This document shows, piece by piece, positions 1-6,788 of a DNA stretch of 64,000 bases (position 1 is its first letter; each line of letters starts with the position of its first letter). Location: assembly GCF_000426665.1 (NCBI RefSeq), contig NZ_AUFU01000002.1:62001-126000 (forward strand), given 5' to 3'. The stretch comes from Centipeda artemidis DSM 19719. GTDB lineage: Bacteria > Bacillota > Negativicutes > Selenomonadales > Selenomonadaceae. Under the pieces are notes generated by a model that saw only the letters and a program-made list of their open reading frames with translations, made no database searches and was not told where the DNA came from. The position numbers were made by a program, and so were the translations under genes.

Positions 1-856
1 GGTTAAAGGTCTTGATCAGATCCTGCTTGACCTTGAGGAAATGTTTGGAGATCGGCGTCATCGCCTGACGATCGAGCCCCGTGTCGCGCTCCGTCCCCTC
101 GAGCATAGCAACCATCGTCTCTGTGCACGGCTGCGACGTATCGCTCGAGAAGGGGGCAAGAGCCGTATCAATGATGTCGACGCCGGCTTCAACCGCCTTG
201 ATGTACGTTGCATGACCAAATCCGGACGTGCAGTGCGTATGCAGGTCAATGGGAATCTTGACGGCGGCTTTGAGCTTCGTGATAAGATCCTCAGCGACAT
301 ATGGCTTCAGAAGTCCCGACATATCCTTGATACAGACGGAATGGCATCCCATCTTTTCGAGTTCGACCGCCAGCTCAACGAACATTTCGTTGGTGTGCAC
401 AGGGCTGATCGTGTATACGAGACAGCCTTGGACATGCGGCTTTTCGGGACATTTGAGCGCGGCGCTAATCGCCACTTTCAGGTTGCGAATGTCGTTGAGC
501 GCATCGAAGATGCGGAAGACGCCGATACCGTGTGCAGAGGCTTTTTGAACGAACTTTTCTACAACATCGTTGGAATAATGATTATAGCCGAGCAGGTTCT
601 GACCGCGCAAGAGCATCTGGATCGGGGTCTTGAGGTGCTTCTTCAGAGTGTCCAAACGTTCCCACGGATCTTCATCAAGGAAACGCAGGCAAGAATCAAA
701 TGTTGCTCCGCCCCAAGCTTCAAGGGAGTTGTACCCGATGGCATCAAGCGCCTCAAGCTGCGGAAGCATATCCGAAATTCTCATGCGGGTTGCCAGCAGT
801 GACTGATGTCCATCGCGGAGCACAGTCTCAGTGATTTTTACAGGATTCTTTGACAT
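1..856 (-). CDS. oadA: Biotin-dependent carboxyltransferase (oxaloacetate decarboxylase alpha / pyruvate carboxylase B type), 3' end missing
   Basis: The open frame runs from an ATG at 856 off the left edge, giving 285 codons of the N-terminal carboxyltransferase TIM barrel. The start has a strong AAGGAGAG ribosome site. It begins MSKNPVKITETVLRDGHQS, and LRDGHQS is the family's N-terminal metal/active-site motif. Further on are CIKDMSG (the lysine that is carbamylated in this family) and the metal-binding LHTHCTSG. The family moves a carboxyl group between a keto acid and biotin. The biotinyl domain would lie beyond the window, so I cannot tell a Na+-pump OadA from PycB or a transcarboxylase 5S subunit. 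Transcription is from a consensus promoter at 916-944. The family is certain; the exact substrate is not. Confidence 0.88.
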   Translation of the reverse strand, partial: MSKNPVKITETVLRDGHQSLLATRMRISDMLPQLEALDAIGYNSLEAWGGATFDSCLRFLDEDPWERLDTLKKHLKTPIQMLLRGQNLLGYNHYSNDVVEKFVQKASAHGIGVFRIFDALNDIRNLKVAISAALKCPEKPHVQGCLVYTISPVHTNEMFVELAVELEKMGCHSVCIKDMSGLLKPYVAEDLITKLKAAVKIPIDLHTHCTSGFGHATYIKAVEAGVDIIDTALAPFSSDTSQPCTETMVAMLEGTERDTGLDRQAMTPISKHFLKVKQDLIKTFN

Positions 857-915
857 AAAAGAACACTCTCCTTGACTAAAAATCATAATCAAAAATTATA
901 TAACCCAACATCTAA

Positions 916-944
916 ATTATAGGATTAAACGGGAGCGTTGTCAA
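916..944 (-). promoter_or_regulatory. Consensus sigma-A promoter of the carboxyltransferase gene
   Basis: On the minus strand a perfect TTGACA (939-944) is followed by 17 nt and a perfect TATAAT (916-921). Transcription would start near 909, about 50 nt before the ATG at 856. The inverted repeat at 987-1022 lies about 45 bp upstream of the -35 box. Confidence 0.85.
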
Positions 945-986
945 TCATAAGTTATAAAATTCACATATCTTTATTCTATTTTTACG

Positions 987-1022
987 CTTAACTATCCATA
1001 ATGGTAATTATGGATAGTTAAG
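987..1022. promoter_or_regulatory. Perfect 15-bp inverted repeat, probable operator between divergent genes
   Basis: The arms 987-1001 (CTTAACTATCCATAA) and 1008-1022 are exact reverse complements around a 6-nt centre. No run of T follows on either strand, so it is not an intrinsic terminator. It lies between the minus-strand carboxyltransferase promoter and the plus-strand dehydrogenase gene. This fits a dimeric repressor or activator site acting on one or both. A weak plus-strand promoter (TTGTCA at 1049, 17 nt, TATTTA at 1072) lies just downstream. The regulator is unknown and is not encoded nearby. Confidence 0.55.
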
Positions 1023-1122
1023 AAGGAAGAACTTTAGAAAAGGATTTTTTGTCATTTTAGCGAATAGTTACTATTTAATGAACGGTATACGAATTTACTG
1101 CATATCGGAAAGGATTTATCAT

Positions 1123-2079
1123 ATGGAACTGCATCTTCTATCGTTTGTGCGATTGAATGACGAACAGATCGATCTTCTGCATCACGCGTCGCCCGGCTGC
1201 ACTGTCGTATGCGGGCGTCCGGAACAAACTGCTTCTGTGATGCCTGATGTCGATATACTGCTGGGATATGATTCCCAAATGGATATCGATACATTCCTCC
1301 AGCAGATGCCAAAGCTAAAATGGATTCATACCTTTAGCGCGGGTGTTGAGAAACTGATGGCCAACGAGGATTTTTGCCGATCGGATATTTTACTTACAAA
1401 TTCGCGCGGTATCCACGGGATCCCTATGGCAGAGCATATTCTTGGCACTATGCTCGCGTCGAGCCGCCGACTGATCGAGGCATGGGAAAATCAAAAAAAT
1501 CACCAATGGAAGCGTTTAACCTCTCCCGACGAACTCTACGGTAAAACAGCGGCAGTTATCGGACTTGGCAGCATCGGACGCGAGGTTGCAAAACATCTGA
1601 AAAATATGGGGATGCACGTCGTCGCCGTAAAACAAAAAGAAACAACCGAACCGTTTGTCGATCAGCTGCTTCCGATAGCACAGATTTCCGAGGCGCTCTC
1701 CTGTGCGGATTATGTTATTGTCACACTGCCGTTGACGCCTGAAACAACCAATATGTTTAATCAGGATGCATTCCGTCTCATGAAGAAAGATGCGTTTTTT
1801 ATCAATGTATCAAGAGGCGCCGTGGTAAACGAGAACGACCTTGTGGCAGCTCTTTCCTCCGGGATGATTTGCGGCGCTTCTCTCGATGTTTTCGCGGTAG
1901 AACCGCTGCCGGAGGATTCTCCGCTATGGGACGTTCCAAATCTATATATTACGCCGCATTATTCATCCGTTTCCCCAATGTATCTAGAGCGCTCTCTCAA
2001 GATCTTTCGCAGCAACCTGCAGATATTCCCGCAGCGTATCGGTATGATGAATGTCGTCGATAAGACACGCGGATACTGA
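1123..2079 (+). CDS. D-isomer-specific 2-hydroxyacid dehydrogenase family protein
   Basis: A 318-residue protein beginning MELHLLSFVRL. I chose the ATG at 1123 because GGAAAGGA lies 8 nt upstream; the in-frame ATG at 1078 has no ribosome site. It has the two-domain layout of the phosphoglycerate/glyoxylate dehydrogenase family. The NAD(P)-binding glycine motif GLGSIG lies near residue 145, the catalytic arginine is in NVSRGAVVNE, and the catalytic histidine is in YITPHYSS near the C-terminus. Such enzymes reduce 2-oxoacids with NAD(P)H in the cytoplasm; the substrate cannot be read from the sequence. It is divergent from the carboxyltransferase gene and shares the 987-1022 inverted repeat with it, which hints at joint control of keto-acid metabolism. 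It ends 3 bp before the convergent HD gene. Confidence 0.85.
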   Translation: MELHLLSFVRLNDEQIDLLHHASPGCTVVCGRPEQTASVMPDVDILLGYDSQMDIDTFLQQMPKLKWIHTFSAGVEKLMANEDFCRSDILLTNSRGIHGIPMAEHILGTMLASSRRLIEAWENQKNHQWKRLTSPDELYGKTAAVIGLGSIGREVAKHLKNMGMHVVAVKQKETTEPFVDQLLPIAQISEALSCADYVIVTLPLTPETTNMFNQDAFRLMKKDAFFINVSRGAVVNENDLVAALSSGMICGASLDVFAVEPLPEDSPLWDVPNLYITPHYSSVSPMYLERSLKIFRSNLQIFPQRIGMMNVVDKTRGY

Positions 2080-2082
2080 TCG

Positions 2083-2619
2083 TTAGTTCCGTGCGTCTGC
2101 CCGCTTCAAAATAGAAAGTACCGGATCATCTTCCGGTGCTTCTTTTTTTTGATGCTGCGCTACAATGATTGCTTCCCTATACCTCCCTATCATCCGAAGT
2201 TTCTCCGCACCAATTTCCGGGTGATGATAAGAAACATAAAAGGCGGTTCCAACCTTTCCGCAGATTCCACTCTTGTCTTTTTTTGAAACAAAGAACGGTA
2301 TCGTCGACGGAAAGAATCGGCGTGCAAGAACGGATAGAACTTTACCCCAAACATCCGTGGTCCCTTTTGTTTTCCCTATATCATGCAGTAACGCACAGCG
2401 AATGAGGAAGATATAGTCATCCGAGGATAAATGTCGCTCTTCTCGATAGATTTCCTTCGCGGTAAGCGCCACATGAAATGAATGAAACCGATCCGCAGGA
2501 TGCATCGCATAAAAAAGCTCCTGTTCATCATCGGTGAGATAAGATCTGACAAAGGTATGGGTACCTATGTCCATTTTCCCCCATATTGCCCAATAAAATT
2601 GTCGTATGCGCTGTATCAT
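2083..2619 (-). CDS. HD-domain hydrolase
   Basis: A 178-residue cytoplasmic protein with the HD metal-dependent phosphohydrolase fold. RFHSFHVALTAKEIY (about residues 44-58) gives the first histidine, CALLHDIGKTKG (about 90-101) the diagnostic HD pair, and VSYHHPEIGAEKL and IVAQHQKKE the later ligands. Family members hydrolyse phosphate esters of nucleotides; the substrate here is unknown. It starts 18 bp after yerC on the same strand, so the two are probably cotranscribed. Its last codons are antisense to the terminator of the convergent dehydrogenase gene. Confidence 0.8.
   Translation of the reverse strand: MIQRIRQFYWAIWGKMDIGTHTFVRSYLTDDEQELFYAMHPADRFHSFHVALTAKEIYREERHLSSDDYIFLIRCALLHDIGKTKGTTDVWGKVLSVLARRFFPSTIPFFVSKKDKSGICGKVGTAFYVSYHHPEIGAEKLRMIGRYREAIIVAQHQKKEAPEDDPVLSILKRADARN
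2116..2150 (+). terminator. Intrinsic terminator of the dehydrogenase gene, inside the convergent HD gene
   Basis: Arms 2116-2124 (AAGTACCGG) and 2133-2141 (CCGGTGCTT) pair over 9 bp with one G-T wobble, followed by C and eight T (2143-2150). It begins 37 bp after the stop of the plus-strand dehydrogenase and lies in the 3' coding part of the minus-strand HD gene. Confidence 0.7.
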
Positions 2620-2637
2620 AAGAAAGGCTCGTCGCAG

Positions 2638-2958
2638 CTACTCATAAGCTTCCTCTTTCTGCTCTTCGTGTGGAAATAGTCTGCTCAGGACAAGCGCATA
2701 TCCGTCGGCGCCATAGTTCAGACAGCGTTTCACACGGCTGATTGTCGCGGTGCTCGCGCCTGTCTGCGCAACAATCTCATCGTATGTCCCGCCTTCATAC
2801 AGCATATGAGCAACCTCAAGACGCTGGGCAATCGCCTTGAGTTCTGCAATGGTACATATGTCCTCAAAGAACCGATAGCATTCCTCTCGTGTATTCAATA
2901 AAACGGTCGCATCACATAGCTGATCAGTCAGATGATCTCTGAGTTTATGGTTCGGCAT
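2638..2958 (-). CDS. yerC: YerC/YecD family TrpR-like DNA-binding protein
   Basis: A 106-residue protein that I recognise as the YerC/YecD branch of the Trp-repressor fold. The region ICTIAELKAIAQRLEVAHML leads into the helix-turn-helix YDEIVAQTGASTATISRVKR (about 58-78), the TrpR-like segment. Family members are small putative regulators common in Firmicutes; no ligand is established here. The gene has its own promoter (3011-3039) and leads into the HD hydrolase. Confidence 0.85.
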   Translation of the reverse strand: MPNHKLRDHLTDQLCDATVLLNTREECYRFFEDICTIAELKAIAQRLEVAHMLYEGGTYDEIVAQTGASTATISRVKRCLNYGADGYALVLSRLFPHEEQKEEAYE

Positions 2959-3010
2959 ATTTATTCCCTCTTAAAAAATCATTTTGCACAATAACGCTTT
3001 ATTACGTCAC

Positions 3011-3039
3011 AATATAAAATGCTTCCTAGAAAAAGTAAA
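3011..3039 (-). promoter_or_regulatory. Promoter of yerC
   Basis: Minus-strand TTTACT (3034-3039), 17-nt spacer and TATATT (3011-3016). Transcription would start about 45 nt upstream of the yerC ATG. The call is by match to the housekeeping consensus only. Confidence 0.55.
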
Positions 3040-3064
3040 GCGTCACACGCCGCCATGAAAGCAG

Positions 3065-4018
3065 TCACGGAATAAAGTGCAGCTTGATATGCTCCGTATC
3101 CCCGTGCACCTCCGTTATATCGGACGGAACGGATATAACGACGCGTTTTCCTCCGCCCTCCGTTTCGCCATCCGAAATTTCCTGCACGGTACCGCTCAGT
3201 TTCATTCGGTCTAATTGATACTCTACCGGCTGTCCTAGATATATCCTATCTATTTCTTCTCCGATAATCTCTGTCTCAATCCATGGATTTTCTGCAAGGC
3301 GCACCTGCAGAAGAACCTCGCCCGTCTGTACGTGATCGCCAGGAATAACGAATAGTCTGGTTATCGTTCCCGCGTACGAAGAAACAATATCACTTGCCGC
3401 TGTCCCCTCTTTTGCTTTCTTTAATGTCTCTTCGGCGGCTTGGACTTGTCGCTTAGCTGCTTCGACAGTATTGGGATCGACGGTTATTTTTATCGGCGAG
3501 GACGATGAATAAGATGACGCACTTTTGATAACTTCGTAGTTTGCAATCGATTCGTCGCGTTTTGCGGCGCTGATCGCCCCCATTTCATAGAGGGCTTTCA
3601 TCCGCTCCATTCGTGTCTCTGCTTCGATGAGTTCATGATTGTTTTCGGTACTGCGGACACTGCTTGTCGTATTTCCAATAATACCGTTTTGAAGCTGTGC
3701 AAGATTGCTTTTTGATAAATCTACATTTTGCTGCAAACGTAAGATCTCTTCCTCGGTTATTTGGTTTCGAACAACCGCCAAAACCGTTCCCTCTTCGAGA
3801 AAACTCCCCTCCTGTGCCGTCATATCCTCTACCGTACCGCCGCTTGGGGAAAGTATATTTTCCGTGCGGTACATAAGACGTCCTTCGGCGATAAGTGTCG
3901 TATGATTATTTGTATCTGTTTGCATCATAATATACGCGATACCGCTCGCCAAGATACAAAGCGCTATGCAGAAGCGTCCCGTATATTTTTTTATATCGCT
4001 TGTAATATCGACATCCAT
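3065..4018 (-). CDS. HlyD-type membrane fusion / efflux adaptor protein
   Basis: A 317-residue protein starting MDVDITSDIKKYTGRF. The ATG at 4018 has AGAAAGGA 7 nt upstream, whereas the earlier ATG at 4051 lies inside the alaS terminator hairpin. A single N-terminal membrane segment (FCIALCILASGIAYIMM) anchors it. A lipoyl-like half follows (LSPSGGTVEDMTAQEGSFLEE), then an alpha-hairpin region rich in coiled-coil heptads, the second lipoyl half (SSYAGTITRLFVIPGDHVQ) and a beta-barrel. Such adaptors span the periplasm and pair with an ABC or RND transporter, but no transporter or outer-membrane partner is encoded beside it. It starts only 15 nt after the alaS terminator, so it may depend on readthrough. 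Confidence 0.75.
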   Translation of the reverse strand: MDVDITSDIKKYTGRFCIALCILASGIAYIMMQTDTNNHTTLIAEGRLMYRTENILSPSGGTVEDMTAQEGSFLEEGTVLAVVRNQITEEEILRLQQNVDLSKSNLAQLQNGIIGNTTSSVRSTENNHELIEAETRMERMKALYEMGAISAAKRDESIANYEVIKSASSYSSSSPIKITVDPNTVEAAKRQVQAAEETLKKAKEGTAASDIVSSYAGTITRLFVIPGDHVQTGEVLLQVRLAENPWIETEIIGEEIDRIYLGQPVEYQLDRMKLSGTVQEISDGETEGGGKRVVISVPSDITEVHGDTEHIKLHFIP

Positions 4019-4033
4019 CCTAAAATCCTTTCT

Positions 4034-4065
4034 AAAAAAGGCCGTCAGCATATGTGACAGCCTTT
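4034..4065 (-). terminator. Intrinsic terminator of alaS
   Basis: On the minus strand AAAGGCTGTCA and TGACGGCCTTT form an 11-bp stem with one wobble around a 7-nt loop, followed by six T. It lies 12 bp after the alaS stop and directly before the ribosome site of the HlyD-type gene. Confidence 0.8.
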
Positions 4066-4077
4066 CAAGAAACCATA

Positions 4078-6705
4078 TTAGTTGTTTGCCTGCCGCTGGA
4101 TTACGGAAATTGCCGCATCAAATGCCTGAGGAATGTTTTCGGGGGTCTTCCCGCCCGCCTGAGCCATATCCGGGCGACCGCCGCCGCCGCCGCCCACTTC
4201 CTTCGCGGCTTCTTTGATGATTTGTCCGGCATGAGCCCCGGCGCTCACTGCATTCTTATCCGCCTTAACAACGAGGCTAACCTTATCGTCAATGACCGCA
4301 GCAAGAATCACGATCCCATGATCGAGTTTCTCGCAGGCAAGGTCGGCGATGGTACGCAATTCGTCCATAGAATCAACATTCGCCTTACCGACGACGACAT
4401 GGAAGGCGCCGATCTCACGAACGGCCATTAAGAGTTTCTGTGCATCGGCTTTATCCCTAAACTCGGCAAATTGACGAAGCTGTTCCTGCATCGCTTTCCT
4501 CTCGTCAAGGAATTTATCGATTTGATAGGACAGATCTTCTGGTCTTGTTTTCAGCTTTGCGGATATTTCCTGTACAGTATGGTAGAGTGTCGCGGCATAG
4601 GAGAACGCCGCTTTCCCTGTAATCGCCTCGATACGGCGTACACCTGCGGCAACACCGAATTCTCCGATGATCTTAAAGAGTCCAATCTGCCCCGTATTGC
4701 CGACATGCGATCCGCCGCACAGCTCGATGCTGAACCCCGGAACGCTAACCACACGGACAATATCGCCATATTTCTCACCAAAGAGCGCCATGGCGCCCAT
4801 ATTCTTAGCATCCGCAATCGGCATCATGGAGATATCGAGATCGACTGAGCGCAAAATCTCTGCGTTCACCAATTCTTCAATATCACGGATCTGCTGTTCC
4901 GTGACAGGTTCAAAATTGGTAAAGTCAAAGCGCAGCCGATCCGGCGTTACCAAGGAGCCCGCCTGTTTGACATGTTCCCCCACGACACGTTGGAGTGCTG
5001 CCTGCAGAAGATGTGTCGCCGTGTGGTTGCGTGCGGAGGAGAGTTTTCGCTCCCGATTTACCGTGATGTCCACGCGGTCGCCGCGATGGATTTCTCCTTC
5101 TTCCACGTAAGCAATATGATAAATTGTCCCGTCGGGAAGTTTTTTCGCATTGCTGATCGAAATATATCCGAGATCGCTCCGCAGAACCCCCTCGTCTCCG
5201 ACTTGTCCGCCGCCCTCGGCATAGAACGGGGTTCTATCGAGGATGATGCCCGCGCTCTCACCGTCACGCAGAGAATCGACGATCTCGCCGTCACGCCAAA
5301 TCGCCGCGACAACGGCTTCTTTGGCAGTCGAATCGGAGCGAAGCGCACTCGTATCGATATTCGACAAATCCGGCACGGCAACTGCTTGATTCTCTGCACG
5401 CGCACTGCGCGCACGGCTTCGCTGGGCCTCCATCTCTTTGTCGAACTCCACGCCGTCAAGAGTGATGCCGTGTTCATGGAGAATTTCTTCCGTCAGTTCA
5501 CGCGGGAATCCATAGGTATCATAGAGTTTGAATCCGATGTCTCCCGGCAGAACGACCTTGTTCTCCTCTTTGAGACGATCAATCTCGCCATTCAGCAGTT
5601 CCATGCCCTGCGCAAGGGTCGACGCAAAACGCTCTTCCTCGACGCGGATCACACGTTTGATGTATTCTTGCTTTGCCGTGAGTTCGCTGAAATCAGGCGC
5701 GCCGCGGAAAATCTCAACGACGGCATCTACTGCACCGTCAAGAAACGGATCCGTAATACCAAGCATACGCCCGTGCCGGATTGCACGGCGCAGTGTGCGG
5801 CGCAGGACATATCCCCGCCCTTCGTTGGACGGCAGGATACCGTCCATGATCATGACGGAGATAGACCGCGCATGATCTGCGATTACCTTCAGCGAAATAT
5901 CTTTGCGCTTATCGCTTCCGTATGCAATGCCCGAAATCTTCGCCGCGTAAGCGATGATCGGATAGAGGAGATCCGTCTCGAAGTTCGTTTCTTTATTTTG
6001 CACAACGGACGCAAGCCGCTCCAGTCCGCAGCCGGTATCAATGTTCTTGTGCGCAAGGAGGTTGTATTCTCCCTCCTCGCTGCGATCGTATTGTGTAAAG
6101 ACCAAATTCCAAATTTCAAGGAAGCGGTCGCAGTCGCAGCCGACGCCGCAGGTAGGCTCTCCACAGCCGCGCCCTTCACCGAGATCGATATAGATCTCGG
6201 AGTCAGGACCACAGGGACCGGGGCCGATCTCCCAAAAATTATCGTTCAGAGGAACAATATGATCCGGCAGTAGCCCCGGCTGCTCCAGCCAAATGGCACG
6301 TGCCTCATTATCGTCGGGATAAATAGAGACCCAGAGCTTTTCCTTTGGGAGTTCTATCACTTCCGTTAAGAACTCCCATGCCCAAGGGATTGCCTCTTTC
6401 TTGAAATAATCCCCAAAGGAAAAGTTTCCGAGCATTTCAAAGAATGTCTGATGACGCGCCGTACGCCCGACATTCTCTATATCGCCGGTACGCACACAAC
6501 GCTGCGAAGTCGTAATACGTGGGCGCGGCGGTTTCATTTTTCCCGTGAAGAAGGGCTTGAGGGGCGCCATGCCGGCGCCGATTAAAAGAAGCGTCGGATC
6601 GTCTTCAGGGATCAGCGAATAACTCGCGAGACGAAGATGGTCTTTTTTTTCTGCGAAGAACCGGAGATAGGCCTCCCGCAATTCGTTACCGGTCATGTAT
6701 TTCAA
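4078..6705 (-). CDS. alaS: Alanyl-tRNA synthetase
   Basis: An 875-residue class II synthetase that charges tRNA-Ala. The catalytic domain begins MKYMTGNELREAYLRFFAEK. The editing domain carries the zinc ligands HTATHLLQ and CGGSHVGNTGQIG. The C-terminal C-Ala domain ends with a glycine-rich segment near AAKEVGGGGGGRPDMAQAGG. I place the start at the TTG at 6705, 9 nt after AGGAGG; the upstream in-frame GTG at 6714 abuts the Shine-Dalgarno and is unlikely. The length is normal for the family. It follows ftsK by 83 bp on the same strand. Confidence 0.97.
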   Translation of the reverse strand: MKYMTGNELREAYLRFFAEKKDHLRLASYSLIPEDDPTLLLIGAGMAPLKPFFTGKMKPPRPRITTSQRCVRTGDIENVGRTARHQTFFEMLGNFSFGDYFKKEAIPWAWEFLTEVIELPKEKLWVSIYPDDNEARAIWLEQPGLLPDHIVPLNDNFWEIGPGPCGPDSEIYIDLGEGRGCGEPTCGVGCDCDRFLEIWNLVFTQYDRSEEGEYNLLAHKNIDTGCGLERLASVVQNKETNFETDLLYPIIAYAAKISGIAYGSDKRKDISLKVIADHARSISVMIMDGILPSNEGRGYVLRRTLRRAIRHGRMLGITDPFLDGAVDAVVEIFRGAPDFSELTAKQEYIKRVIRVEEERFASTLAQGMELLNGEIDRLKEENKVVLPGDIGFKLYDTYGFPRELTEEILHEHGITLDGVEFDKEMEAQRSRARSARAENQAVAVPDLSNIDTSALRSDSTAKEAVVAAIWRDGEIVDSLRDGESAGIILDRTPFYAEGGGQVGDEGVLRSDLGYISISNAKKLPDGTIYHIAYVEEGEIHRGDRVDITVNRERKLSSARNHTATHLLQAALQRVVGEHVKQAGSLVTPDRLRFDFTNFEPVTEQQIRDIEELVNAEILRSVDLDISMMPIADAKNMGAMALFGEKYGDIVRVVSVPGFSIELCGGSHVGNTGQIGLFKIIGEFGVAAGVRRIEAITGKAAFSYAATLYHTVQEISAKLKTRPEDLSYQIDKFLDERKAMQEQLRQFAEFRDKADAQKLLMAVREIGAFHVVVGKANVDSMDELRTIADLACEKLDHGIVILAAVIDDKVSLVVKADKNAVSAGAHAGQIIKEAAKEVGGGGGGRPDMAQAGGKTPENIPQAFDAAISVIQRQANN

Positions 6706-6788
6706 TCTGGACACCCTCCTAAAAGCATCACGGCAAAATACTGGTTGAGCGTAAGTATAGCATAGAACTGAAGAAAATACACGCTGTT

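Noticed and set aside
987-1022. The 15-bp inverted repeat as an intrinsic terminator
   Set aside because: No T-run follows on either strand and no gene ends there; both flanking genes start from this gap.
6706-6788. T-box leader before alaS (also considered for tyrS, lysS and ilvD)
   Set aside because: The upstream gaps are too short or lack the T-box core sequence and an antiterminator.
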